Shown here: piece after piece, positions 1-12,129 of the stretch
Position numbering within the stretch: position 1 is the first letter of the stretch
Layout: every line of letters starts with the position of its first letter
Source of the DNA: Druceiella hillmani
Taxonomy: Eukaryota; Arthropoda; Insecta; Lepidoptera; Hepialidae
Reading direction: 5' to 3'
Assembly (NCBI GenBank): GCA_039881145.1
Contig: JAYKKI010000087.1
Coordinates: forward strand, 7,016,001-7,080,000
Length of the DNA stretch: 64,000 nt
Notes under the pieces: model-generated
Told to the model about the DNA's origin: nothing
Database searches by the model: none
Seen by the model: only the letters and a program-made list of their open reading frames with translations
Made by a program: the position numbers and the translations under genes

Positions 1-2043
1 TTGAAAAAATTTATTTTCTTCGATGATGGCTCAGCTATTCTGCATATACTCTATATATTCTGCATATAAACAACGAAACCTTTGTCAGTGCAAATATAAT
101 GGGTTATTTTCTTGAATAACATATTACTGTACTACTAAAATTAAATTTAATGCTTAGTAATGTGAGAATGTTTAACTATAATTACTTGAAGTACAAATCA
201 CTCATAGATATTTGGAATCAACTTTATTTTAAATATTAGATAAAATGTGTATCTCACATAAAGTAAAAAGATAAGTGGGTCCCGAATTCCACGCTGCCGT
301 GCAAATTTACATTAAAAATGACCGGAATGTAAGATTGATATTGTGACCTTCAAATCGTCCTACGGTTTAACGTGTATTCTATCGAACTGATGTAAAATAT
401 AATTCAAATATATATTTTTTAACAGAATAAATTACAAAAAGCTTCGAAGCTTGGGAAATTTCTGTTTACAATAAGAGATTAACTTTCTCTATTTACTCAT
501 AATAGAAAATTTTAACATTTGTTTATATATAGATAGGAAAATACCATCAATTTAAGGAATAATTTATTAAAATCTTTAATGATGTAATTTTCTTTTCAGA
601 AATTTGTTTCTTTAACCTGGATTCAACTAAATACTTAAAGTATTTATGTATTAGTATGTTACGAATAAATAAAACAAAAGCTATTATTGGAGAGTCGGTT
701 TTTTCAATTGGTTTTTGAAAATTTTAAACGCAGTAGTTCATATAGAGGTCGGTTTTATCGCTCGTAATATATGTTGTATTCTTCAATTGTTCCCATTGTC
801 ACTTGCAAAGAAATTTTGAGTGGATGTCCTGCCCAGACAGTTGAAAAGACCATATTAAGTAAGATTGTGTTTGTTAACAGGTAAAAAAGGAATCCTTTTT
901 ACTCAATATCCGATCTGTTTGTATGTCACGTCGTTGTAACATGTGAACGTCGTTGTAACGTTGTAAAAGTTTTTCATTTAAGACAACATTTCCTATATAA
1001 TGAAAAAATGTTTAGGTTGGAATACCATCGCATTTTTGAGAAACACTCTTTCAATACTGATGCAGGGATTACGCATCCTGTAAGTATGCGTGTAGAACGT
1101 AGCGGGATATCATTAAAGCTCCGCAGTGAACACATCGTTCAGCTCTGAATATTAAGTGATGCGAGTATTATTCGCAGAAAAAATTTCCGATTCAGTGCCT
1201 TATATTAGTTTTTTTTTGAGCCTTTATTTATAATATAAATGTTTTAAATCAATTACGATTGTGAAAAAAATTTAAATAAAATAAGCATAGGCGCTACGCG
1301 CACACATGTTTTTTGACATAAAGTAAGTCTTTTGTTTTGAGGCTTTGTCCATAATAATGGCATGTTTAAATGTAATTGGGTATAAACAATTTTAAAAAAA
1401 ATTTTGTAAAATTAAATTATTCCTCCATAATTTTGAACATCTAAAAACCCTAGGGAAATATTATGGTCAACTTTTCGTAAGACATATTTTCACAACTTTT
1501 TTGGAAATAATTTTCTAAATTCTTCAAAGTATCGAAATATTCATATTTTGTCCTATAAAAATGGAAGGGGCTCCCTAATTATATAGTATATAGTTACACG
1601 TTTAACTTCAATTGTAAACACTACATTAACAGATTCGATAATAAATTAAGTCACATCTTTAGATTAATCGCCGGCATAGGAGAGATAGACTATTAAAATA
1701 AGATGTCTCGAAATAACAGCGATTGTTTCGAGGTTCAAGTATAGACTTGACTGAAATATAATGTCTTTTTGTTATTTTCTACCTCAGCTTAAATTAAGTA
1801 CGGAATATATTGCATTAGTACAAAATGTGGACTGTAAATATTTCATTGATTTTGATTCCACGCTTGAATATTGGAATAAAATATCTGAAAAAAAATGTCT
1901 AGGATACTCGATTAAAACCTACTAGACTGGTTTCCTCAATGCTGCGCTTAACTTTGATGATTTTACTCAAATTTACATCTCAATGATAAGCCATTAAGAT
2001 ATGAATTATGATGATGAATAAGTAAAATCATCGACGCCTTTTC
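1..2043. other. A+T-rich non-coding stretch
   Basis: I see no coding region, RNA gene or recognisable mobile element here. The sequence is A+T-rich with scattered short A and T runs. Confidence 0.5.
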
Positions 2044-2117
2044 AAAAAAATTAACGCTGATGATAAGGTGTGAATACACATTGCATTCAGGCCTTATGAT
2101 CAATGTTAATTTTTTTT
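2044..2117. repeat. Imperfect inverted repeat
   Basis: An arm at about 2044-2075 (A-run, then TTAACGCTGATGATAAGG) pairs imperfectly with an arm at about 2083-2117 (CCTTATGATCAATGTTAA, then a T-run). The arms are about 32 bases with several mismatches and a loop of about 7 bases. It could be the remnant of a small foldback element; no target duplication is evident. Confidence 0.55.
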
Positions 2118-2656
2118 ACGCAAAATTGTGTAACAAAACTAATATGACGACAGTAGGGATCGTAAAGCACAACTCTGTATATAAGCGTTAGTGTCTAAAC
2201 TCATAATGTGTAGTGCCTATTGATGTATGACATTTTAGTGTGCATCTCTTAGGTAGAATTCATTTAATGAAATATTGTATAATGTATATCGTTTATATAT
2301 TTAAAAAAGTCTAATGAATATAAAAAGTAAAAAAATAAATATTATCAAATATGATTAATTATGCGATATCAGTAGTGTCATCTACAAACCAATTTAATTT
2401 AAACAAGTTAGTTAACACTGGATAAAGATTTCAAAATTATTATTTATCACTGTGGATAATTCTTTGTACTTTATGACTAAAACGTGTTTAAAAGTAAGTT
2501 TTTTTCTACTCCTGAAAGTAACATTGAAATGGAGCAAATCCTTGAAAAGTTATGAATAAATATATAAATAAAATAATAAAGATAATTCATTTCTAATAGC
2601 CAGAACTTTTACTTTACATCATATTTAAAATGAGTAAGAAAATAAGTAAAAAGAAT

Positions 2657-2743
2657 ATTGAATATATTTGGCGTTAATTTTGTAGAAGTTCATTATTCAC
2701 AATTAAATGAACCTACGGGACGTAGTATTATTTCTACTTTTTT
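2657..2743 (+). mobile_element. Hammerhead-family repeat, 5' end fragment
   Basis: It starts with TTGAATATATTTGGCGTTAA and continues through TTGTAGAA, TTCACAATTAAATGA and GTAGTATTATTTCTACTTT. These blocks recur in the same order at 19199 and 63184. The copy stops before the region that carries the ribozyme-like core in the longer copies, so it is a truncated end of the same dispersed family. Confidence 0.75.
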
Positions 2744-4421
2744 TAGAAATATGCATCATGCAGTTTCATTTGATTGTGAAGTAAAAAGAAAATGGATTAT
2801 ATCTCCTTTTTCTTTATTTTTTGATTCCTAGGTAACATTGGATTGAAGTTATGCTCTACGCCAGTATGATGTCATGTGTGCCGATGGATCTCAAACTCTT
2901 TGACAACGATTCTCCATTCTTTATTTAAATTATGAAGTAACAAAAAGTGTGAAAGCAAAATTAAAATTAATTTTTTTAGAGACTGACGTTGAATCGCCAT
3001 ATCGTCTTTTATTAGGTCGACTACAATAAAATATAGGTTATATGTTACACCAGACCTCAGCGAAAACCTTTTAGATGCATGCATATTACGCAAAAAAATT
3101 TTCGCTTTTCATGCATGATGCGCTAATAAAAAAACAGTTTCAAACACAAATAAACAAAAATCCATATTTAATATTTTTCTTCTCTATTACTTACCTTACG
3201 TCCCCTAAATATTTATGTACATTGAAAGATTTTCGTAAATAGCTTCAACGCGGATATAGGCCAATTTTACAGTTTTTTTAGGCAATAATGAAACTAATAA
3301 AAGTACGTAACAATCAAATTTGTATAACCCGATATTAAACCTAACAAAATAACTAGATACATCCACTACATATTAAAATTTAAAACAAATTGAAGAAGTT
3401 TTTTTATATCAAATATACACAATATCCATAAATTTATGTGCGGAAGACGGACAACAACATCATCTATTCTCATGCATCTGCCCGCATTCAGATTGCTTAC
3501 TTATCCTTCCTGTATCATTCCCAACTGTACTACTGTCATACAAATTTGCTAATATATGTTCGAATGAAAAATTGCATTGTGCGATTTGAAATACAAGTAA
3601 CGTCATCTACATGCGTACATAAATAGGCTTAATCTCTTTATAATTTCTACGCGTCCAACTAGGCACTCTTTTGTGTTGCTGTACTAAGATAAACCAAATT
3701 ATGTACAACTACAAATTTTTTTTTATATATTAAATTTGTATATCATCTGATTGAGTGAACTTATCCTGGTGAAGGAAAAACTGAATATTACTCTGTGACA
3801 TTATTTAATATTTGAAAAAAAATCATCCGAATTGAGTCTGTAGTTTTTACATGACGTGTGTTCAAACAAATACACAAACAGACGAAAATTACAAAACAGT
3901 ATTTTTGTGTTCCGTTATTTTTAATTATTTTTAATGAATATTTTTAACATTTTTAATTAAATTATATTTTCCTAAATATTTTTATTTTAGGGACAGGCCA
4001 ACTCTGCAATTCTATTGTATGAGTTAATGAAGAAATCTCATAACGAATCAGTAGTAAACAATTATTATATCAAAATATAAAATTTAATAAGACATATTTA
4101 TAGAAAAAATAGTTATTTTTGGTTGACATCTTCTGAAGAAAAAAAAATTACCAAAATCGTAGAATCGCATGTTCGAATATTAAGAATTCCGTACGTTCTT
4201 TGAAGCAAAATTGCTGTTTATAAGTTATCATAAATAGATACTTCCTATTTCAATACATATTTAAGGACACTTATTACAATTAAGTACTGGGTCATATATG
4301 TTATCTTGACTATCTCAAAAACTATGATAGCTAATAAAAGATATTTTTGAATACAGTTGCTGTTACTTTTAAACGATAACCACATCATATATGGAATTAA
4401 AAAAAACGATTGGATTTACTC

Positions 4422-4425
<4 letters not shown>
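2744..4425. other. A+T-rich non-coding stretch
   Basis: No gene is supportable. A short ACAAACAGACGAAAATTAC segment near 3875 resembles the tail of common insect dispersed repeats but is too short to assign. Confidence 0.45.

Positions 4426-4482
<57 letters not shown>
4426..4482. repeat. (TA)n microsatellite
   Basis: A pure AT/TA dinucleotide run of about 57 bases. Confidence 0.95.
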
Positions 4483-4483
<1 letters not shown>

Positions 4484-4782
4484 CAAAAATATTTGTGTTA
4501 ATATAATATAATGAACGTGGCAAATAATTAGAATTAAACATAACAAAAAGATTTACAACCATGTTAATTTTAAAGTGTGCGATATTGTGAGCCGGATAGG
4601 AATATATAAATTGTAGGAGATATTGAGTGAATTCATTTCACAAATATCATCCATCTGACATATATTTACAAGCAAACACACTTTTTACTTCTTTACGATC
4701 TCACTGACCCCCAAATTTTTATAGTTTCTTTACTAGATTGTTTCGTTTTCTTGATGCAATTCGCACTCATGTATCGAGCCGG

Positions 4783-4829
4783 CGAGGAGGTATTATGTGC
4801 ATTATTTTTATCCACATAATACCTCCTCG
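4783..4829. repeat. Perfect inverted repeat, 17-bp arms
   Basis: CGAGGAGGTATTATGTG (4783-4799) is followed after 13 bases by its exact reverse complement (4813-4829). The arms are more G+C-rich than the surroundings. A transcript would fold into a perfect hairpin. An open frame reads through it on the plus strand (4738-5013), but the palindrome gives no reason to think that frame is translated. Confidence 0.9.
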
Positions 4830-5551
4830 TATAAACACACCTCTTATATCGTACATATTTCGTCACTTTGGAAGACTACTTTTATTTACGGTGTGGAAAG
4901 ATTATCAAATACAAAGGGCCAAGGCACTTGTTTCACAATTTACAGGGAAAGTTAAATTTTTGTATTCAAAATCGAATACGAAATTTATTGGGTTGAAAAC
5001 TTTGCTGTTATAAATATATATATAGTTAATGTTATAAATACTTAATACAAAACTTATTTCAGGCGTTCCATCGAATTTTAATGTAAAGTTATAACTTTAA
5101 GACTCTCCTCGGTAAATTTTATTTAAAGTACTATATTAATAAACAAATATTTTTTCATTTAGATATTATTACGAAACGTTAGTAATTGCCTTTTTCAGTT
5201 TTGTTTATGACTAACAGAGAAATTATAATAAAAAGACGAGCCATTGAAGTGCATAAACACTTTTTTACGTATTCTATATTAAGTAGTGGAACAATTTTCA
5301 TTTGGTACAGGGAAGTAATTTGTCACGCTTACGAGCCACACGTAATTCGTGAGGTTCTGTGTCGTGTTTTAAAAACGGCGATCATTAATCTCTTTATTTA
5401 ATAGCAACGTTATGTAATGTGACCGTATTTTTGCTTAAGTAAAAAACACACGGATATATGTGCAGATATATACCAGTTTACACTTGCGCTCATGTTGGCG
5501 TTTCCACTTTCTTAGGTTTTCCTCGTGATATAATGCAATGGTTTATAGGCT

Positions 5552-5555
<4 letters not shown>
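4830..5555. other. Non-coding stretch
   Basis: No gene, repeat or RNA structure that I can support. Confidence 0.4.
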
Positions 5556-5635
<80 letters not shown>

Positions 5636-5668
5636 ATGTATACACACACACACACACACATATATATG
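5556..5668. repeat. Compound (TA)n-(GTAT)n-(CA)n microsatellite
   Basis: A long TA run to about 5623, then GTATGTATGTATATGTATA, then about ten CA units and a short TA run. Open frames across it encode only alternating Tyr-Ile or Thr-His and are artefacts. Confidence 0.95.
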
Positions 5669-6823
5669 GCCCTGTCGTAAGTGCTACAAAAATTTTATTA
5701 TATCTGTGAGATGGTTTCGAACAAACAAATTTAGAATGTGTCGTACAAGTTATACTGTGCACAAAACTGAGTATTTTCAAGGATGTTTTGCCAAAAAATT
5801 TTAATTTTTATTTGTTGAAATACCAAATTTGAGACTAATATTTTCAAAAAGGTCAATAATTGTTTCATAGCCCTTTAAAATTTTCTACTTACTTTGATGC
5901 ACAAATTTACTTTCATGAATAATAGCGACTTGTTTTTATAATAAGCTTTCATTTGAAAAAAAAAAACAAGATGTGATTGAAAATATATTTTTTGTCTCGA
6001 CCCTCAAAATTATCTTCAGAATAGAAATTCAGCTTTTTAAAACCTACATAATATCTTCACATGGATCAATATTTTCTATCTTAACTTCTCACGTCAAATA
6101 CTTATCTAGAATAGTTATCTATGCTGGTAATATGCAGACACTAAAGCGTTTCCACTAGTAGTTTATTTTTCCTATATTAGTACAGAAAAATTAAAAAATT
6201 AAAATTACTAAATGATTTGAATAAGCAAATAAAGCAAAATTATATTTATGGTATAATTAAAAAAATCTTACTTTTTATTTAAACTTAACGTAAATAGTAA
6301 GAGTTTACAAAATATAACTTTATCAAGAAGGTCTTCAAAGATTTAATAAAATACCATAATCATTGAAAGGAATCGAATTATATATTTATCATAGTTTTTA
6401 CTGCCCTCTAGTGATATAGCTTAGAAGTTCATTTAAATGTATATATTATTTATTTATCAAAAATATTTGCTGTTTAAATTGTACTTTTGTTTGTTAACTT
6501 CACATTAAAAAATGTAAAGTTATTTTCCAGAGTGTACGTTTTATTTCTACCTCTTTATCTTAATAATAAAAGCTTGCTAAAATCATTAAACATGAAAATA
6601 AAAATTATATCGTCGACTAAGTATATAACTGCGAAGAAATATTTGAGAAGAAATATTGAACCATTGAAGAGAAATTTTCAGAAGAAATAATTTTTTAACA
6701 GTTGTAACCTTGCGGAAAATGTAATTTTCATTGATATTATTGTTTTCTTAAGCAATAAGGTTTTATATACCGTACAATAAGAAATATTTCTTATTGATTT
6801 AATTTCTTTTCATTGAAAGGTAA
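5669..6823. other. Non-coding stretch
   Basis: A+T-rich; no supportable gene. Short frames at 5973-6158 and 6487-6690 have no recognisable protein features. Confidence 0.4.
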
Positions 6824-6848
6824 TACACACACACAAACGCACACACTC

Positions 6849-6898
<50 letters not shown>

Positions 6899-6906
6899 AT
6901 ATATAT

Positions 6907-6945
<39 letters not shown>

Positions 6946-6948
6946 TTT
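6824..6948. repeat. Compound (CA)n/(TA)n microsatellite
   Basis: CA units with interruptions (6824-6850) lead into three TA blocks separated by TTA and ACAC interruptions. Confidence 0.95.
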
Positions 6949-7166
6949 AATTTCAATCGCACATATGTAATATGTTTGAGTTACCTGTTAATTGGTTAAA
7001 GTATCATAATTTAACATTAATTATTTATTTAGAATATTTTATTCTAGAATGTCTATTATTACGAAATGTGGCTATTTTAATGGATACAATTTCAGTTTTG
7101 ATCAAATTTAATTAGTCGTTTGTTAAAATTGTGTGATAATTCGTTTTCTAAGTTTCGCATACGAAT

Positions 7167-7228
7167 CACTAAAATAACCATTGTTGAATATTTATTTGCC
7201 GTAATAAATTGTCACTAAAATAACCATT
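7167..7228. repeat. Short direct repeat, 45-bp spacing
   Basis: TCACTAAAATAACCATT occurs at 7167-7183 and again at 7212-7228. The interval between the copies is not itself repeated. Confidence 0.8.
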
Positions 7229-7765
7229 AATATTATTGTATTTTTTTTTTCAAATAAACCACAAAACTAAATAAGTTTTAGAGGGAATTGATGTAATTGT
7301 ACACTTTGTTTAAAATTTTGCAGTATCGGCATTCTGTTTATTCTAGGCATATTATCCACCAATATGAATGCTATTTATATTGATGGCTTTGCGAAATACT
7401 AATCATTCACGGAACAAATTTTAACTATCTAGAGAAAGAATTCTCAAGGAGACCTCCGTAAAAAATATTTGATTAATTTAGCAAATACAATACAAAATTG
7501 GTCAAAAACGCAAATCGCCCCTTTAGTGTGGTATTCAAAGTATCACTAATGTTAAATTTTATTGTATATTTAATGATTACGAAAGTAGATACTTCAGAAA
7601 GGCAAGGCTAATTGTATATCTAATATCTGTGAAATATTCACGGGAAGGAATTAACAGTTCTTACTACTAAAAAGGTTGAATAAACTTCGTAATTTATTTA
7701 TTTAAGTAAATACTTAATACTTTATATTGGAATACTAGTAAATTTTCAACAAATTTATTTCCAAA

Positions 7766-7835
7766 GTGTGTTTTTCAGTCTGCGAGTCGCGACCACCGGA
7801 GGGTTGCTAACCCTTTTACAGGGTCGTAGTTGATT
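7766..7835 (+). mobile_element. Possible hAT-type terminal remnant
   Basis: GTGTTTTTCAGTCTGCGAG followed by TCGCGACCACC, and later AGGGTCGTAG, resembles the terminal pattern CAGTGTTT(T)CAA...GGTCGCGACCC seen at the ends of many animal hAT elements and their non-autonomous derivatives. It is G+C-rich in an A+T-rich setting. No matching opposite end or 8-bp target duplication was found, so this is at most a fragment. Confidence 0.35.
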
Positions 7836-9228
7836 CAATAAATAAAATCACTCTTATTCAAAATATATTATTTTGAGCTCTGCGAATATTATTGTGTAAA
7901 CTAAATAATCACTTACCCAATAATATTCGTTAAGCTCCAAGAAATCTATTTATTATTTTATTCCCTTTTTAAAGCCAGATATCGTAATTAAATCTTCTTA
8001 AATTTTGGTTTATCTAGCTAGTATACCAGACAGATATCAAGATAAATCGAAAGACGCAGCAGAAGAGGTAGTCAAAATACTTATTTCAATTCTCTCTTAT
8101 ACAACAGCTTTATAAGAAACCGAGTAATATATTTTAATCTACGACTAGGTCCATTGAGTATCGTTATGTAATATAAATTCACAGGATTTACTCTTACTCG
8201 CGAGAAAATATGAAAGGAGTGCTTATGATTTAATTACCATATTTTGAAGGCAAGGATTTAAAGAGTCACTAATATAGCCCATTACATTTCTGTGATAACC
8301 AGCGTGGAGTAATTCAGACAATGCTGATATTTTTCAATAAACGCTTATAGAATTAAATTATCGATAATTTAATTATAAATCAAAGAAACACAACATACGA
8401 CCTGATCTTAGAAACTATCTTGAGAATAGGCTCCATGTAATAGTAGAAAAAAGAAGAAGTTTTATGGTTCCTAAAATAGATATCATATCTTCAAAAAGTT
8501 GTATGTAATTCATTTTTTTTTGGCATGGCGTTCCGTAGCGTAAATGAATTTTATGTTATCTTTCATCTATAAATACATTCAAGCACGAACTAGGTTACAG
8601 TAGTTTGCTTTTTCTCTTTAGTAAGAAAAATTTTACTGGCGTAGCTGGTTTAATATTGTTCTTGTTATGTTCATTTGACATAAGGTTCTTACTGAATACT
8701 CTCTGTTCCCTATTTCCTCTATGTCATTTAACGTTTCCAGTCTGAGTCAACGACCTCCTTATCCATATTTACGAAGAAAAAATGTACGCTCTCTGCAGTT
8801 CATCTATTGCTGGCAGATGGAATTTACGCATTTGCATGTTATGAGATCAACAAGTATACGGGATAACAAGGGTTAAATATGATAGCTGCTAGGGCATTAT
8901 ATGACACTAAAAGTACGATGTTAAGGATTTTTACTTAATGGGAATTCATGTGTATTTCTAATCTTGAGTTTTCATATTCTTAGTATTTTTAGAGTGTTTT
9001 GCAAGTGTTAACAAGTATTAGTGTTTTGCAATTTAACATAAAATTAAGATCAGTTGCCTATATATCATAAAGGACTTACGTTTTGTAATACGAAGCCTCA
9101 TAGGAAAAACTCGTGATAGGTTTATCGATCCATGTTTGTACAGTAAAACGTAAAGCTAATGATTGTAATATTTTCGAGATATTCCTGTAAAGTATGAACT
9201 GTTTATCTGTCGTAAATTGAAAATTTAA
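7836..9228. other. Non-coding stretch
   Basis: No gene or clear repeat seen. Confidence 0.4.
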
Positions 9229-9268
9229 AAGCTGCATAGAAGTTTAATTATTTACTTCTATGCAACTT
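9229..9268. repeat. Inverted repeat, about 15-bp arms
   Basis: AAGCTGCATAGAAGT pairs with ACTTCTATGCAACTT with one mismatch, around a roughly 10-base A+T loop. Confidence 0.75.
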
Positions 9269-9775
9269 TGTTAATTTCACTAATAATTACTACATTCTAT
9301 GTATTTAAAAGTTTTCAATATTTATGTTAGGAAAAGAATTAAACCTCGTTATAAAAAATGAAACGTCCGTTATTGTTAAAATTTCATTAATGAAACGAAT
9401 GCTAATGCGTTTAAATGATACATTGAACAAGTTTATATAAAACAGGTCATTTAAAGTAGGCGGAACAGAAAATTAATCAGTATAATACTATTTAGCAAAA
9501 AAAATTAACCGGCTTCAACTAATTAACGATTTGAAAAAAAACTAGAAAAATATGAAATAACAACAATTATATAACACTAAAATTAGAAATTATGCGGTTA
9601 AATATTGTTTCCAAACAAGAATAAATTTCCAAAATGTTCGGTAGAGTTAGAGATTTTTATAGAAGGTTATTGTGACTCTTACATATTGTGCCTGTTCGTG
9701 ACAGAGAGGTGTCGCTACTTAGCGTTGAATATATTTTAATCTAAACCAAAACCTGTGAAATGTGTGTTGTTGTAG

Positions 9776-9877
9776 GTGTACGCGAGAGAAAGGGAAGCAT
9801 CGGTGGTATCCAAGATTCACTTTCTAATTGACATCGACTCCAAAGATCACAGTCAAATAATAGCGAGAGTTTACTAA
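9776..9877 (+). other. Weak candidate exon, unrecognised
   Basis: A pyrimidine- and G-rich acceptor-like TGTGTTGTTGTAG ends at 9775. It is followed by 33 open codons closed by TAA (9875-9877), starting VYAREREASVVSKI and ending IIARVY. This block is richer in G+C and in charged residues than its neighbours. There is an in-frame stop immediately upstream (the TAG of the acceptor itself), so it would have to be a terminal exon. I do not recognise the peptide; the open frame may be chance. Confidence 0.15.
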
Positions 9878-11173
9878 TTGAGTCTAGGTGCTATCACTTG
9901 ATTATATTTCATTTTTTTATTCGACGTAGGAACATAACTTAAAGATGGTTTTTTGTAAGAATGCAGGAACATATAACGATCAGAGATTCAATAAAAATTT
10001 TCACGATATGAAAATTTGGGATTATTTATATGAATAAAGAGATAATTTTTACGCTATATTCTACTAATATAATGAAAAAGAAAGTTTAGTTTGTTCTGTA
10101 TGGATTTACGCGAAAACACGTGAATTTTGCAGCATGATAGCTTTTAGTTTTCAGATTGCCATAAGTAATATAGTCAAGTCAAAGCTTCGCTGGTCTATGT
10201 GCTTTCATTAAGAAACCCGGAAAAAATATTACGTAAACTTATAGGAAATTACAAGTCTTAAAAAGGCCCGAATAAAAGTCATTTAACATCAATTATAGCA
10301 TTTAACTATCTATTATAGATTACGCACGCAACTGTTTTGTGGTAAAAAAAGTACCTTAGTCACATGTGACAATATTTGGGTCAATTTAATAATACTCATT
10401 TACAGCCATTTTAATTATTTTATGTAGACAAAAATATTTCTTTCGCACTATATAATTTGAATTAATACTCTAAAGGAAACTAAAGTAATAAAAGCAAATG
10501 AAAATAGACATACGTCTTTTAATGACATTCGCTGCGTTGTATTGGCACATGGAGAGAGTTGACGGAAGGATAAGTAGGCGCAAAAGCCCTATTACATTAT
10601 TAAATTTTTTTATTTAAAATAAAGTATCCGAATTCACACAGAAAAAAAATATGTCAATAAATGTCAGTGAAATAACTTAATTACGAAGTATTTGCACTTA
10701 TTTATCATCCGAGGGAAAGAAACCTTAAGAAAAGAATTAAAAGAAATATTTTAGACACTATCTTTATCAATCCTTACATGTAACATGAACCCGTACATGG
10801 TCGGATTGGGTCACTAATTTTATATAAATTGCATTTTATTTTAATTTTGCTGTCCGTTACATGCGAATTTTGAAGATTTAGAACTGAATTTGATATTCTG
10901 TAGGAGCAATTATTACAACGTGATACTAAAACACAAAAAATTAACTGTAATATAATTGAAACGATGTGTGCTCTCAAGTATGTGTTGATAGGCGTAGCTT
11001 GCATAAGCATTTACCAACTCGCTTTACTGCGCACCGGTAATATCGCGTGCGTGTGTACGTGCCCATGAATTTTAATTTAATCCTAGATCCATCCCGCTGT
11101 TAGCGGATTATTGAAGTAGAAATTCATAGAATACAATTAATTTGTAATTACTTTGTTTATGATGAATACTCGT
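9878..11173. other. Non-coding stretch
   Basis: No gene is supportable. The frame at 10774-11010 (minus) shows no recognisable features. Confidence 0.4.
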
Positions 11174-11206
11174 ACGCACACACACACACACACATATATA
11201 TATATT
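11174..11206. repeat. (CA)n(TA)n microsatellite
   Basis: About ten CA units run into a short TA run. Confidence 0.9.
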
Positions 11207-11761
11207 TACTCGTATTGTATGAATGAATATTGCCACTGCCTTATTCTACGGAAATATTTGTTAAAATACTTTTTGCATTATAAAAATATATTTTAAATTA
11301 TACAGTTATTGTCAGTAAAACTTTGAAAACAACATTTTATTTATAAGAACAATGTGAACGCTATTTGAATTGAACAATGTGAATTGTAAATTGTGATTTT
11401 TTTTTTAAAAATATATAAGCCTAGGTTGATATACAGTCATATTTAATTGTTTAAGCCATGTTTGTATTGTGTTAGTGTGACACGACCAAACTAAACTCTG
11501 TCGTTGATCGTAAATTTGAATCATTTTACTATTATTTGTATGACATGAGGTGATTCAATTTGCATTAGAACCTTTTCCATTCGCCATCCCATACCTATAA
11601 TGTAAATGTAGAAATTAAAAGTGTGGAATTATTACAACATTTTCTATTTCACGTGCCTTTCTAACCTCGGTGCCTCATTCCCTTGTCTCCGTTGTTCAAC
11701 ATTTGTCTTCGTCCACAATTAAATGAAACTACGTGATGTAGTATTATTTCTACTTTCTTTA

Positions 11762-11802
11762 CCACGACCTAGGTTTCGTTGTATTACAACATCTTCAGGT
11801 GG
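11762..11802 (-). ncRNA. Hammerhead-ribozyme-like motif, best copy
   Basis: Read on the minus strand: CCAC (stem I, 5' side), the core CTGAAGA, a 14-nt segment in which GTTGT and ACAAC can pair around AAT (stem II), the core GAAA, ACC-TA-GGT (stem III), then C at the cleavage position, then GTGG pairing with CCAC to close stem I. All invariant core positions of the hammerhead (CUGANGA, GAA, UH before cleavage) are present. One unpaired U sits between the core A9 and stem II, unlike the canonical fold. Stem III is very short, as in the hammerheads described from Penelope-like elements. Self-cleavage is inferred, not shown. Confidence 0.65.
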
Positions 11803-11841
11803 GATATTAGCAAAGATACTTTCTCAATCTTTGCCAATATC

Positions 11842-11882
11842 CCACCTGAAGATGTTTTAATGCAACGAAACGTAGGTCGTGG
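11842..11882 (+). ncRNA. Hammerhead-ribozyme-like motif, degraded stem II
   Basis: The plus-strand mirror of the motif at 11762-11802. CCAC/GTGG (stem I), CTGAAGA, GAAAC and GTC are intact. Stem II has decayed (GTTTTAATGCAAC pairs for only about 3 bp) and stem III keeps two pairs (AC/GT). It is likely to be weak or inactive. Confidence 0.55.
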
Positions 11883-12129
11883 TAAAGAAATTAAAGACAG
11901 TAGAAATAATACTACATCACGTAGAGTCATTTAATTGTGTATGTAAATATATTGTTGAAACATTTCGGAAAATGAACATTGATAATATCTTTGAACTTTT
12001 ACCTTATTAATTTATATAACGTCAGTACAATAAAGTGATATATTCTTATTTCAAATTACTAGAACAAGTAGAAGTACAGCATTATTTCATCACAAGAGTA
12101 CAAATTACGGTAATATATAAAATAAATTT

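Larger units (their letters stand above)
11714..11939. mobile_element. Palindromic element with two opposed hammerhead-like motifs
   Basis: The 226-bp element is a long inverted repeat centred near 11826. It reads CACAATTAAATGAAACTACG inward from the left and is mirrored by an arm ending TCATTTAATTGTG on the right. Each arm carries CTACGTGATGTAGTATTATT-type sequence and then a 41-nt segment with a hammerhead-ribozyme-like core (see 11762-11802 and 11842-11882). Five related copies lie elsewhere in the window. Inverted terminal units with embedded hammerheads are known for Penelope-like retroelements, so a non-autonomous relative is one explanation; a foldback or MITE-type DNA element is the other. 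No protein is encoded. Confidence 0.8.

Noticed and set aside
2872..3093. 73-codon minus-strand frame with a KKLILILL stretch, considered as a transposase start
   Set aside because: No conserved motif or flanking element ends; the resemblance to HARBI-like proteins was too weak.
5458..5804. Overlapping frames with long Tyr-Ile runs (also at 32216, 34541, 34617, 39434, 52533, 54052)
   Set aside because: Pure translation artefacts of (TA)n and (CA)n repeats, which lack stop codons in two frames.
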